From Glandiceps talaboti (Eukaryota; Hemichordata; Enteropneusta; Spengelidae), in assembly GCF_964340395.1 (NCBI RefSeq), contig NC_135549.1, positions 8,563,842-8,627,841 of the forward strand: a stretch of 64,000 nucleotides of DNA, read 5' to 3'. The notes beneath the pieces are model-generated. The model saw only the letters and a program-made list of their open reading frames with translations. It did not search any database and had not been told where the DNA came from. Of this stretch, positions 1 through 13,600 are shown piece after piece (position 1 is the first letter of the stretch; each line of letters begins with the position of its first letter). The position numbers and the translations under genes are program-made.

Positions 1-27
1 GACAGACAGACAGACAGATAGGCAGAG

Positions 28-70
<43 letters not shown>

Positions 71-79
71 TAGGCAGGC

Positions 80-142
<63 letters not shown>

Positions 143-143
143 G
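1..143. repeat. GACA/CAGA tetranucleotide microsatellite
   Basis: A near-perfect (GACA)n run with a few TAGG interruptions, reaching the window edge. It lies in the gene M intron beyond the donor at 291. Confidence 0.97.
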
Positions 144-291
144 GTCAGTTGGCAGGGAGATTTCTTCAAAGGGAAGAAAACTAAGTTTTATTCTTATCCT
201 ATTTTTTTCGTCTCCTATATGCATACACTTATCATATTTTTTAGATCTTCTCTTAACTTGGAACAGAGGAAATAGTAGAAGTGAACTGTAC

Positions 292-1603
292 CTCGCAGAC
301 TGTAACAATTTTCTTGCTGCTGCAGTTACAACATCACCCATGACCGTTACGTGAGAAAGTCCAATTCGACCAGTTGGGTAATCAACTAGAATGATGTTAG
401 TCAGTGGTTCGAGAAATTCATCTAGATTATCTGTTATGTCCTCCTTGGTACGACCAGTGATGTGAATGTCAATTAAGTGTAAATAAGGATCGAATGTGTC
501 TATTCGACAATTTATTGGCGTAGAAATTAATGGTGGATTGCCAGTATCTGTCGCAGTTGCTGTAAACGCATATTTTGTGTAAACAGATGGTCTTTCGCCC
601 GTGGCCAGGCTGACATCTCCGCTTCCAGCATTGACGGTAAATGTGCCTGTCGAATCTTGAACGTTGAACTGGACAACTGCTCCTTCGTCAGCATCAGTGG
701 CATGAAGTGTGATAATCGGTTCACCTAAAAAGTTCAAATACGACAACTCTCCACTATAGAACGTTGGTTGAAAAACTGGCTCATTGTCATTAACGTCGAC
801 TATCTGGACTGTGACTACAGAAGAAGCAGTCAGTGGGGGCGATCCGGAATCACTTGCATGGACAGTAAGCTCTATTTCTCTGTACATTTCGCTGTCAAGT
901 TCCTCCTTTATGACAATGATACCGGTTAAGGGATTTATCCTGAAGTACTTGGTTGCTATAGGTCCATTATCAGCTAAGGCCGCTGACAAGGAATAAGTGA
1001 TAACACTGCCTTCTCCAGCATCTTCATCCTCTGCAGAGACGTGTATAACAGTCGTACCAAGTAGACTATCTTCACGTACGCCAGTGGCATACGGCGATGT
1101 GTTGATGAAGGCCGGAGCATTGTCATTTTGATCGATTAGTTCGATAAGAAGAATAGCATATGATTCGTCACCATTATTGTTGACGAGATGCACAACAAAA
1201 TTATAGAATGGATACTTCTCGTAATCCAGATCTTCTGTTTCAGATATAACGGTACCAGTAAGAGGTTCCAGATAGAAATGTTCTGCATACTGGCCATCAA
1301 TGATAGAATAATAATAGTCCTCGCCATTACAAATATCGCTGTCAAAGGCATTACAATTAATAACATCAATGACTGTACCAACGGGAATATTTTCTTGTAC
1401 TCTGAAAATTATATCAGCATCCACCAATGGCAATCCCTCCAACGGTTCAAGGACATTTATGTTTGCCGTACACTCATCATATAAGGTGGTCGGATTTCCG
1501 TCATCTTCTATACGAATGACAAAGGAGAAACTTGGGCGCACACCTCGGTTTAAGCTTCCGGTTAGGTATATATTACCCTTCTCCGGGTCGATATTCCAGG
1601 TTC
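292..1603 (-). CDS. Gene M exon 22: last EC repeats and membrane-adjacent region
   Basis: 1,312 nt, 437 codons, phase 1 to 2. It begins TWNIDPEKGNIYL, then has three EC junctions (LEPLEGLPL, IDQNDNAPAF, VDVNDNEPVF). The final EC lacks a clear xEN and LDRE. After TPINCRIDTFDPY comes a non-EC stretch of about 65 residues: HLIDIHITGRTKED, then a likely helix with DNLDEFLEPL, then IILVDYPTGRIGL. That beta-helix-beta order recalls the membrane-adjacent (MAD/ferredoxin-like) domains of Cdh23 and Pcdh15; this is inference. The donor AG|GTACAG shows that coding continues off the left edge. Confidence 0.9.
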
Positions 1604-4600
1604 CTAAAATGGATAGTAAACACAAGATCACAATTTACTAATAAAAAATCACCACCAATAAAATAAATTCCAGAAAAAAAAGTTTTAAGAAGTTTCACAC
1701 AACTAAAAATATGAAAATAAATTATCGAGAGCATTTGACTAGAACCTCTGGCATTTTTTATTCACTACCACTATTGTTTTTTGTCACTTTTATAGCCTCT
1801 ATATTTCCATGCCTATAATACCTCTATCGTGGTCAGAGATTTGAATTGTTCTATGATTTACTTTATTCATTCTGGAGTTAAGACTCTGCTTCAGTGTTCA
1901 CAATATAATTGACATACTTGATAATAATTGACATACTTGCATAGTAAATAAATTAATTGACATAAATAAAATAATTGACATACTTGCATGTATGCAGCAG
2001 CACAATTTACGTGTTAGGATATCATATCCGACAATCCTTGTATTTACAAAATATATTGTAAAAAATATTGTAAAAAAAAAATAGGTTTAGGAGTAAATGA
2101 ACTGATCAACGAATCTTACCGTCATTGCCACTAATAATCCTATATGTTCTTTCAGTATGCTTTAATTGGTTGTCATCCTTATCGTTACTTCGTACAACCA
2201 AGGCACTCATTCCGAGCTTAAAGTCTTCTCTGACGTCAGTAGTTAGCTTTCTGGCAGACGATTCTTTACATTTTGGGGGGTTATCATTTAGATCTTCTAC
2301 AGTTACATTAACCAAAGCAGTGGCTGTGAGAGCTGGGTCACCACGATCAGACACCTTAACCACCATATTGTAACTATAAGAGTAAGTCCAATTAGGAGTA
2401 TCGATTATTTGATAGAGTCACGCAATACCGTGTATTATATGAATGTAAAGCAGTTACATCTCTAAAGTACTTTTTATCATATTTCATGTGTATTTATCGA
2501 AGTGGCATTCGCAATTATCCTATCATCGTAGTCTTTTAAGGACAGGTTTTAAAAGCTCATTACATTGAGCATCAGTTGATGAGCTATGTCACCATATTTA
2601 ATCATAATGATAACATCTATGATAAGTTATTATCTCAATGCCTTCCCTTCTATTGTATATAGGTTAACCGAAGTGCTTGTTTATCCTGTTATATTAACTT
2701 TGGCATGGTCACCACGATTCCAGTTTTCACTATGAGTTTACAATCTTGTGAAATTTACCATGTTTAAGCTAGTAGTAGATATATTTCCATTATTGGATAC
2801 TAAAATCTATATATAGATTATGAGCCTTATTCAGTTTCACCAAGTAATAAACAATTCGGCAATAGTCAACCTATGTATATACACCCATTGTCAAATAGAT
2901 TATAGCATAAACAAACACTCCAATAAAGTGGTCTTTCACTATATATTTTTTAGACAATTTCAACTTATGATATTGTACTTTTCATGCTGGCAACATCACA
3001 TGAAAGAAGTTGGAACAATTCTACTTAAATCGTTACACTATACCTTGATATTTCTTCTCTATCCAAGGTAACATCTGTTCTAAACACCCCGGTATCTTCA
3101 TCGAGAGTAAAGTGGTTTTCTTCATTACCCCCAATTATAGTAAAGAATGTATCTCCATTTGATCCTTCGTCAGGGTCATAAGCTTCGAACTGCCACAACT
3201 GTGTTCTGGGTGCATTTCCCTCCTCTAACGTGAAAGCTACATTTGATGGTGTGATTATAGGCTCATTATCGTTAACATCTATTAGATGAATCTCAACTTC
3301 ACAGAGTGCTGTACGTTTAGGTGTCCCTTGATCTGTGATTTCTATTACCATGCTGTAAATGTCGTGTAGTTCTCTGTCGAGAGCGACTTTTGGAACCACG
3401 TCTAATGTAAGAGGAGATGGTTTAGGTATTAGTTCAGTTTGGTCCTCAAGGTACAAGAAACCACTGAATTCTAAATCTTCCCACCGAACACCCGCCACAA
3501 CTCTAGGAAAAAGTTCTGCATTTAATTCCGTGTCTGGATCTGTCACCGTAACAGTTGTCAGAATCTCAAAGCCACCCATAATATCCTCCTGCATTTCTTT
3601 AACATAGACTATCTCTCTTGGTATGGCACAAATGGGATCATTATCATTGACATCGGTGATTGTAATAGACAGAGAAAACTCGTCCTCCTTTACAAGTGTT
3701 TCGTTCTCTGCACTGTCATAAACGGTAATGTTTAGGAGGTAAGATTCCTTAAGCTCTCTGTCAATAAAACCACTTACTGTTATCAGACCAGTATCTTTGT
3801 TTATGTGAAAACTACCGTCGTTTCCACCGTCAATATAATAACTGAGTTCTCCATGGATGCCATAATCATCATCTGTAGCAGTTACAGTGTAGATAGGTGA
3901 ACCGATTAGAATATCTTCCGGAATTGCTATATCATCAGTTTGGGCCGCAAACACCGGCGCGTCTTGGTTTATTGGTTTAACTTCAATGGTGATCCTGGCA
4001 TAGCTTGTTCTTTGTGGTGTTCCGTTATCAGTTGCCATAACTCGAACATAATAAAATTCTCTCTCGTGCCAGGCAAGAGATTGTGCTTCAAGTGTTAAAT
4101 ATTCCTTGCCATTACTATCGTCAATTTTGAATTTACCATAATCGTACCCGCTAACAATACTTATAGTTATATCGGCATTAGTACCGTCATCTCTATCGGT
4201 TGCAGATAGCTGCAATAAATGGGAATATTGGGACACTGTCTCTACTACTGTGATCGCATAAACTTCTTTTTCAAAAATTGGAGCATTGTCGTTTGTGTCC
4301 AATACATTAATGGATACTGGTTCGACATCAGTAAGTTCATCTCCAAACACAGGGAGGCTATCTGTAGCTGTTATTTCCAATATATAATCAGTTTTGGTTT
4401 CCCTGTCCAGTTGTCCAGCGACATAGATGTCACCTGTAAGTTGGTCGATATAAAACTTCCCATCACTATTTCCACCGGTTATTGAATAACGTATTGTACT
4501 GTGCACATGTCCAGGTGCATCGACTATGTCTTCAGCCGTTACCTTGTATACACTCGTTCCAGGTGGAATGTTTTCGTCAATACCTTTATCATAGCCTCCT

Positions 4601-7600
4601 TGTGGTACGTCAAACGTTGGTGGTTCCTCATTAACTGGCAAAATTCTTACAACCACTTGACCTGTTGAGCTATATGGTATCGTTCCCATATCAGTAACCT
4701 CGATTGTGAGATAATATGATGTTACAGTTTCGAAATCGAGAACGCCATCAACTACAAGGTCATCTCCAGATATTGCAAAGGGGCTATTGCTAGTCAATAT
4801 ATCGATGGTATAGTCGGTGTTTGGTGAGCCAAGGTCGCCATCGTATACAGTAAAAGTGACAACCGTAGAACTGGTAGTAGCATCTTCTTTCACGGACGCT
4901 ACGTATATGTATGGTTCAAAGTATGGTGTCTGGTCATTTATATCATCGACGATTACCCTAACAGACGCCAATGCTGACTTCTCTTGTCCAATACTTGCCT
5001 GGTCAGTTGCTGTAATTTCAAGGGTATATTCATCAACACTTTCCCTGTCAAGTGCTCTTTTCACGGTGATGTCACCCGTTACAGAGTCGATTGAAAACAC
5101 GTCACCCACGTTTCCACCTGTAATGGAATATCTGACCACTCCATCACTCAATGCATCCTCGTCAGTTGCAAATACTGTCTCGAAGATTGTTCCTAGTGCT
5201 GCATCTTCAGTGACAGAAGTGAAGTAAACAGGGGTAGGCTGGTACATCGGTGGGAATTCATTCACCCCCTGAACATACACTGTAATGACGGCAGTTGCAG
5301 AACTGAGACCATCAAAAACAGATATGGTTAGGACATAGCTGCTATTGAATTCAGCATCTAACCGACCATTAGTGTACAGAATGCCAGTCTCTGGGTCGAT
5401 TCTGAAGCTCCCATCATTCCCGTCAACGATTGAGTAAGTGAAGTTGCTCCCAAAGTCCAAGTCAGAACAGATTGGTTTTATTATTGACGTATCAAGGGGA
5501 CTGTCCTCAGGCACTGATTCAATGTAAGCCACGGGGTCACAGAAAGGTTTGTTGTCATTATCGTCCTGAACTTCGATGACAACAGTTGCTGTACCACTTT
5601 TAACCACGTCACCATTATCTTTGGCCTGCACAACAAACCTGTATGACGTCACACTTTCCCAGTTCAGTTGTGTTTGAAGATATAAATCTCCGGTACTCTC
5701 CACAATTTCAAATATTCCATCATCATTTCCGGATACAATAGAGAATGTGAGGTCTCCTGAAATCAAGAAAGGAAGCATGAGAAGTTTGGATTTGGAAACT
5801 TTTCCATTGGACTGCAACATGCTTATGTTATTTGAGTTACACACTAAATGCAGGTTTACATGATGCGCATCCCATTCAAAGAATAGTATAAATTGGTTGT
5901 TTTCAATGTTTTGATTCTGTAGCTAGGATGGATTGGGAAAAACAGCAAAATCGTCAAACCTCCTTATTTTCACAACAGCCATATTCGGTCTTTTGATCAG
6001 GCTATGTAATCGTGTGTGTTATGTTTCGTGTGGTCTACTTCTATAAATACATGTAATATGTGTTGTATGTGTATACATGTGGATAGATAAGTGTTGTTCA
6101 TGTAGTTTGTGTGACACGGGTTTGGCTGTATTTGGGAATTATAAGTCTAAGATGTTGATACTACCGAAAAAAGAATTGTTTCTGGTCAGCGCTCATCAGT
6201 TGAATACCCCTGCGTCGGTCTTTTTCTGTGTGTTTGTCCAGCCCACATGCAGTCTGTAGATCAGTGAGTAAACACAAAAATAACCCTCCCTACTTCAGTG
6301 AAGACAACTGCAGAGTCAATTATGAACAGGCAAATGACATCTGCCCCACATACATGTACATACTTGCTCTAAAGTACTAAATAAAAAGAAGAGTAACTGC
6401 CATAAATAGTAGACTGAGTGACAGGTTTGAGAATAATTTTTAAAAAATCATTTTAGACAAACTGTCCTGACCAGAAAACAATGCTTTTTTGGCCTAATCA
6501 GGTATATGGACACATTGCTCACAAATTGTTTTCTAAACACTTGAATTTGTACATTGAAAACATTAAACTAATCAACATAAACATGGTTTTGAGGGACGTA
6601 CACATGTAGGTGTGTTGTATCTTGGTTTTGGTTGTCCATTCGCATTTTAACTTTAGTGATTGCTTTTTTTGTGTTAAATCAATTTTACAATGTAATACTC
6701 ACCATCTTTCCCAAAGTCATCATCAAAAGCAGACAGGGTAACAATAGTTGCCCCAATATTCAAATTTTCCGAAGCAGGTGCATTAATCGGGTTCTGTGAA
6801 AACTGTGGTTTGAACTCATTCACACCTGCAATAAATTTTTGATTACTGTTTTTTTTATCCAGATGTCGAATAAGTAATGCATCATAGCTAAATGTGCCCC
6901 ATTTTATCATTTCACAACGTTTACTGGTACCTAAACGTATTTCAGTTTTATATAGAAATACACATTCTACTTTCATTTTTAATACCTACTAATTTGAATG
7001 TTTTGGACAATCATCCATCTTTAGATATACAAAACTACCGTCTCAACCAAAGTTTTTTGAAAAAGACCTTGTAGAGTACGCTATATCAACTTGTCATACA
7101 TGTACATCCGTCCCGTTTGAATATTCACATACATGATACCATCACTTCATGCAACATGTTGTACGTCGTGATGTGTTGCAAAATAATCGCACGATAAAAG
7201 TCTGATATAAGAAATATAAGATTTTCTTGACTGGTTAAAGTTCAAAGGTTAATTAATTTGAAGATAACAGGTACATGTAATAGTTGATTGATAATGGTTC
7301 ATTCTTCATCCATGAAGGAAGTTTCATGAATCACATGACTATTGAAACATGGACGCGACTTGCCAATGTAGCTATATATAGTGCCAATGATAAATGGAGT
7401 AGTTTCAGCTAAAATACACCTTTAAGTGACACGGGAGTTTCAATATTGTCACTCCGACTATACATACATTGTATACATAAAGTATAAAAGCTCACTTAGT
7501 CTATTGTAGTATATTGTTAATTGCCATTTATGGCATTACAGCTAAAATGATGTAGGTTTGGTGTTTCACTCATGTAACATGACATTTTAATACGTTTGTG

Positions 7601-10600
7601 ACACACACCCACAGACAACTTCTAATGCAAAACAAACAATTATATAGGTTTAAATGTTGATTACCAGTTAGAAATTAAACAACTTCAGCCATTAAAATCA
7701 TCAAGTCCATGTGTGATGTTTTTATTAGACGCCTGGTTTTACTGAACTGTGAAAGAATACCAATGCTTATCACTATTCAATGTGTTTATTGTGTTTCTGT
7801 TAGTGTTACTCTAGAGTCGAAATATGCCTATGTCTACTCCATGAATGAAACACCAAGCCTACATCATTTTAGCTGTAATGTCCCATGAGTGAAACACCAA
7901 GCCTACATCATTTTAGCTATAATGCCCCATGAGTGAAACACCAAGCCTACATCATTTTAGTTATAAAACATCTTCTTGTGTTTAGGTTATTAGATCGATT
8001 AACAGCATGATAAAGATTTCCTAAACTTTCAAGTGTTTATACTAAATTATATCACTCCATTTAAATGTCATTTCTAACTACCAGGTTTGAGTAAAAGCTG
8101 ACAGGTGATGATTGAATAGGCTCCAGTAGGTACACTACTGCAAGAGCCATATAACGTGCAACACACTTTGATTGCACTCCACCCCCACCCCCACCCCCCG
8201 ACAAAACGCCCGCACCCCCCCCCCCAAAAAAAACACTTTAAAAAATAAAACAAAAACGTGTAAAATGAAACATAGTGGAAACGTTTCCTGAATAGAGATG
8301 TTTATTTTTCATTTTATACCCACCTAGAATATTGGCATACACAGTGGCCGTAGAAGACATCGGAGGTGATCCATCATCAATCACTCTTATCAAAAGCTGA
8401 TAGGATTGTTTTTGTTCATAGTCAGGTGTAAAACGTACTACTATATCTGGAACATGTACCATAGGTATTTCAAATGTGTTATAATCATTTCCGTCAATAA
8501 TATAGTATGATAAATGTGTTCCTCCACCGACATCGTCGCAACTGATGCTACCAATGACTGTGCCAACTTGTGTGTTTTCTTGTACATCAAACTCTTCAAA
8601 GTCTGGATTACAGCCTGGACCTTCATCATTAATATCCAGTACATGTATTGTTACTACTGTACTGTCTGTGAATGTGGTAGCGCCATCATCTGAGGCAACC
8701 ACATTCAAAGTGTAAACACTGATTATTTCAGCATCGAGGGAATCTATGACGACGATGTCGCCTGATTTTTCGTCGATTTCAAAGGTATCAAAATCACCTG
8801 ATGTTATCGTGTACTTCACATCACCGTTTGACCCATCGTCATCATCACTCGCTGTCACTCGTATAACAGTTGTGCCGGCCAGTTCATTTTCATACACTGA
8901 TGCTGTATATGATGATTGGGAAAACTGTGGAGCGTAGTCATTGGTGTATGTAACGACAACGATGACCAACGTAGACGCTGTGAGAGGAGGTATTCCATCA
9001 TCCACTGCTTTGACAGTAAGGGTGTATCTATCAAGTGTTTCAGCATCTAGGTTCGCAGAATCAGCAATGATGACTTCATCATCTATATTTACACCAAACA
9101 CGTTGCCAACGTTACCGCCTGTTATGGTCAATGTAACTTCATCTCCATCCGGGTCTGTGACCGTTAAGGCTTCAACTGACTGAGTTGGGCTAGCATTCTC
9201 AGGTACTGTACCAAAATACGTTCTTCTATCAAATTCTGGTGGATTATTGTCACTTGAAACAACGTTTATGGTCAAGGTCATCGATGTTGATTTTATAGCA
9301 GGATTTGCACCATTGTCTGCTTGGACATTTAATGAATATGTGTCGCTTGCTGTTACTGGAGAGATTAGATAAATTTCTCCCGTTCTTTTGTTAATGCGAA
9401 ACTGTGAACTTGTGGTTGAAAAACTGAAAAAGACTTCTTCCCCTGCATCTTGGTCAGTTGCATCCACATCAAATATAACACCATTTATTACTGTACTATC
9501 TGGTATGTCTATGGTTGTTGCAACTGATGGACTTAGCACAGGATAAAACTCGTTTACGGGAGTCACGATCACATTAACAACGACTGTGGATGTTAGGGGG
9601 GACGCTCCTCCGTCATATATATGGACTGTGATAGTATGACGTTCTGTTGTTTCATAGTCCAGTGTGGAATCGAGTGTCAATAGACCAACATTGTTGATTG
9701 AAAACAGTGGATTGCTAGGACTGCCATCTACATCAGCGATCACATAGTAAAGTTCAGCATTCACCCCATCATCAGTGTCACTACATCCTGCACCTATATC
9801 TTGGAGAGTATCTGTGGCACTGTCCTCAGCTTTGGTGATTGTTACCTGCGTTGGTGCACATACAGGTTTATTATCGTTTTCGTCTGTTATGGTAAAATCT
9901 ATGTCTACGGTGTCGGATTCAGCCGGTGTTCCCCTGTCGGTAACAGTAACAGTAACAGTGTATGAGTCAGCAGTCTCCCTATCCAGTGGCACCTTTGGTC
10001 GGATAACCCCTGTATTTTCATCAATCATGAAAGTTGTACCAGGGCTGAGTGAAAAGAAGAACTGTCCATCTAGTCCCCCGTCCCAGTCATCATCCTCAGC
10101 AGCTACCTGGTGAACGGGTTGACCAACTTTAGTATATTCAGAAATGCTTACTGCTGTTACAGGTGATATGAATGCTGGTGGAAACTCATTGACAGCTAGT
10201 ACATGGACAATTACAATAGCAGTTGCAGATTTGTACTCAGCAGCACCATTCAAATCACGTGCTTCGATAACCAGACGATACACTTGTGTTGATGGGTCGT
10301 CATAATCTAATGACTGCGCTGTTGTTATGGCTCCTGACGCACTGTCGATGGCAAAAGGAGATGGATCTGGTTCTGATTTAGATTTAGGTGCATATAAATG
10401 TAAGAAACAGAGAACGGAGGGAAGATTAGTTTGAATTGTAATTCATTCATTCATCCATTTTCATTACTTTATTCATTCAGTCATACATTCGTTCATTCAG
10501 TTTTAATTACATGTATCGTACGGAAGCAAGCCCATTGCCCCAGTACTTCTCTCCCCCCCCCCGGCCTTTTGCTCTCCCCCCCCCCATCGTACGTGTCACT

Positions 10601-13600
10601 GTGTTACTGCACTACAATTAAATATTCGAAGAAAAATATATCAATTTCTCAATTTGGATAAAAACTCATTTTCAAACAATTCATTATTATAAAAGAGGTA
10701 ACTTTAAGGTAGGGTTTTCATTTACTATCGATTGCAAAATTCATCATCTACTGTCTATCCATTCACAAAATGTACCAATAGCAATGAACGATGTACTCAA
10801 TTGATATATTTTAAAACGTTAATCTTCTACGACAATTCGGAATAAATTGTGTGATAATGTGAATAATTGTCTCCATAGTTTCCAATTATGAAGAGAGAGA
10901 AATAGACAATGGCGTTTGATAAACTGTAAGAAATATCACCTTTTTTGAGAATCAAATTTAGAGTTGATTCATGGTGCTGGTCCCATGAAAATGTTGGCAC
11001 ATATGATTGTATTCTGATCTAACGTCACGAATCTTGTCTTTGGCTAAAACATGCCCTCATTTCTATACAAATAAATCTAAACGTCACAGTTTACATGCCA
11101 TGTATAGTTTATCATATCCATTCAATGACTAGCGCAAATAAGACAATGTATCTTATTTACCTGTGATTACATATAGTAGTACAGCATTGTCTCCGTCGTC
11201 CGCGTCAGTTGCTTCAACAGTCTCATATGAAATTGACGTCGAAAAAGGATCTTCTGGAATATTAACACTGAAAAGATATAATCAAACTTTGCTTATTGTC
11301 TTATATTGTAAATAAATTGATGGGTAAATTATCAGCTCATTTTGATAGAATGGATCATTTCATTTAGTATTTTGTTTCATATTTCATATTTCACGATTGT
11401 ACAATTACATCTCAGACCCGTGTCCTTGCAAATAAAACAATACACTATGAATAGTAACTATCACATTCGTATTTTAGTCACAGTAAAACTAAAATAAAGG
11501 CTGCATCGTGGTGTGTTCAGGAGTTGGCATTAAATTTACCTGGTACATGTATATGATACGTTTCTGTACACTGTTTTTACAATATGACTTTTATTGTGCC
11601 TTCCATCATTCAATTATGCCATTGATACGATTACCCTTCTCATATTGCAATGTAAACGGGACTAGGAAATTAATACGAGAGTAGAAAAAGTTTCAAATTA
11701 CACCCTACCTGTATAATGTATTAGCGAATACAGGTGGATTGTCATTGACATCTTGGACGTTCACTGTCACAGTTGCTTGTACAGTATTTGAAGAATCTGA
11801 TGCATCAACAGTAATTATGTGGATTGTAGCTGTTTCATAATCTAGACTCTCCTTTAAGGTGATATTACCGACGTCGTCAACACGGAATTGAGGACAGTTG
11901 CACGATGAGGGGATACGAAACTTTACAATACCGTGTTCATTATCTGACGAATCAGGGTCTGTTGCTGTAACTGTACCGACTGTTGAATCAACTTGTATAT
12001 CTTCATCTACGTTGAATTCGAAGTCTGTTGGCACAATGAACGGATAAAATATTAATACAGAGCGATATAAATTGTAGATATTTCTTATCATGTTTCACAC
12101 TCAAAGTTGTCGATATTTAAAGGAAATTTGTCATGTAATATTCTTGAATACTTGTCGAAGTTCTCACCTGGAGAGGGAGTGAACTCTGGAGCTTCTTCAT
12201 TCACGGGTTGAATGTTGACAGTTCCTTTTACGGTGACAGTGTGGGATCCTTTATCAGACACTAAAATTTGAAGGTCATAGAAGCGTGTGTCAACTTCAAA
12301 ATCTATTGCTGTAACCACCTGAACTATTCCAGCTGCTGTTACTGCGAATTTGTTATCATAATCCTCATCGAGAGTATACATAAGACTAACAGTAGTATCC
12401 TCAGCATCATCGTCGCTGCAGTCAAGAGCGATTACGTCGACTGTGGTGTCTTCATCTACATCTTCAGCAAAGGTTGATGGCGTACACTGGGGAATAAAGT
12501 CATTTAAGTCTTCAACTGTGACTGTAACCAACACAGTGGCTGTTTTAGGGACCAAGGCCCCGTCTGATGCCTTCAGATTCAAGGTATATATCATGGAACT
12601 TGGTGCTGTCTCGAAATCAATTATATTTTTTATTAGAATGTAGCCAGTTTCGTTAACATAAAAGAAGTCATCATCATTCCCAGAAACGATCTCGTACACG
12701 ATTTGACCATCAGGTGAATCTGATGAGTCATCATCTGTTGCAGCACAGTCCACAACAAGAGAACCAATCGGAAGTTCTTCGTCTATTGTTACGTCACAAG
12801 TTGTCAAAAATGCAGGTGAGTGTTCATTTAAGGGTTGGACAGTTACCGCTATGTCAATCGTTGTCTGCAAAGGACTAGTGGCCTTATCTGTCACTACCAA
12901 TTCTAATTTGTATTGATGATTTGCATTCGCCTCGTAATCCAGAACCTCTCCAGCTAACAAATGAAAGAAAAGATGTACACGTTTGATATAAGTTATTATC
13001 ACGCTATGTAGAAGAAGCAATAACACACATCTGTTCATGACTAATTACAACTAAAACACAATAATTAGTATGTCACATGACAGTCATGAATAATATACGT
13101 TTCATGTATCATGTTAAATGTATTGTGTTCATGTTAACTTATGTTCCGTATGTGTCGTGAAATGTTAACCTAAGTCCCGTATGTGTGTGTCATACTCGCT
13201 AGATTTTAACTTATGTCCGGTATGTGTAATGTCGTGTGTCGTTAATGCTAACGTATGTCCTGTATGTGTAATGCTGTGTGTGTCTGTGTCATTAATGTTA
13301 ACTTACGTCTTGTATTTGTTATGTTGTGTGTCGTTAAATGTTAACTTACGCCCTGTATGATTTTGTAATGCAGTCTGTGCCTGTGTCGTTAAATTTTAAC
13401 TTACGTCCTGTATGTGTAATGTTGTGTGTCATTAAATATTAACTTATGTCATGTATGTGTAATGTTGTGTGTCATTAAATATTAACTTATGTCATGTATG
13501 TGTAATGTTGTGTGTCATTTAATATTAACTTATGTCATGTATGTGTAATGTTGTGTGTCATTAAATGTTAACTTATGTCCTGTATGTGTAATGTTGTGTG

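Larger units (their letters stand above)
5757..8323. other. Two gene M introns with no gene seen
   Basis: The stretches 5757-6702 and 6826-8323 flank exon 19. The second holds an inverted/tandem repeat at 7532-7966 and a C-rich block at 8178-8225. Otherwise I see only AT-rich intron sequence; short ORFs here lack cadherin motifs and splice support. Confidence 0.6.

Noticed and set aside
5757-5844. In-frame 5' extension of gene M exon 20 up to an ATG at 5844
   Set aside because: A good acceptor at 5757 joins exactly in phase with exon 19 to restore an EC strand; the extension has no cadherin motif.
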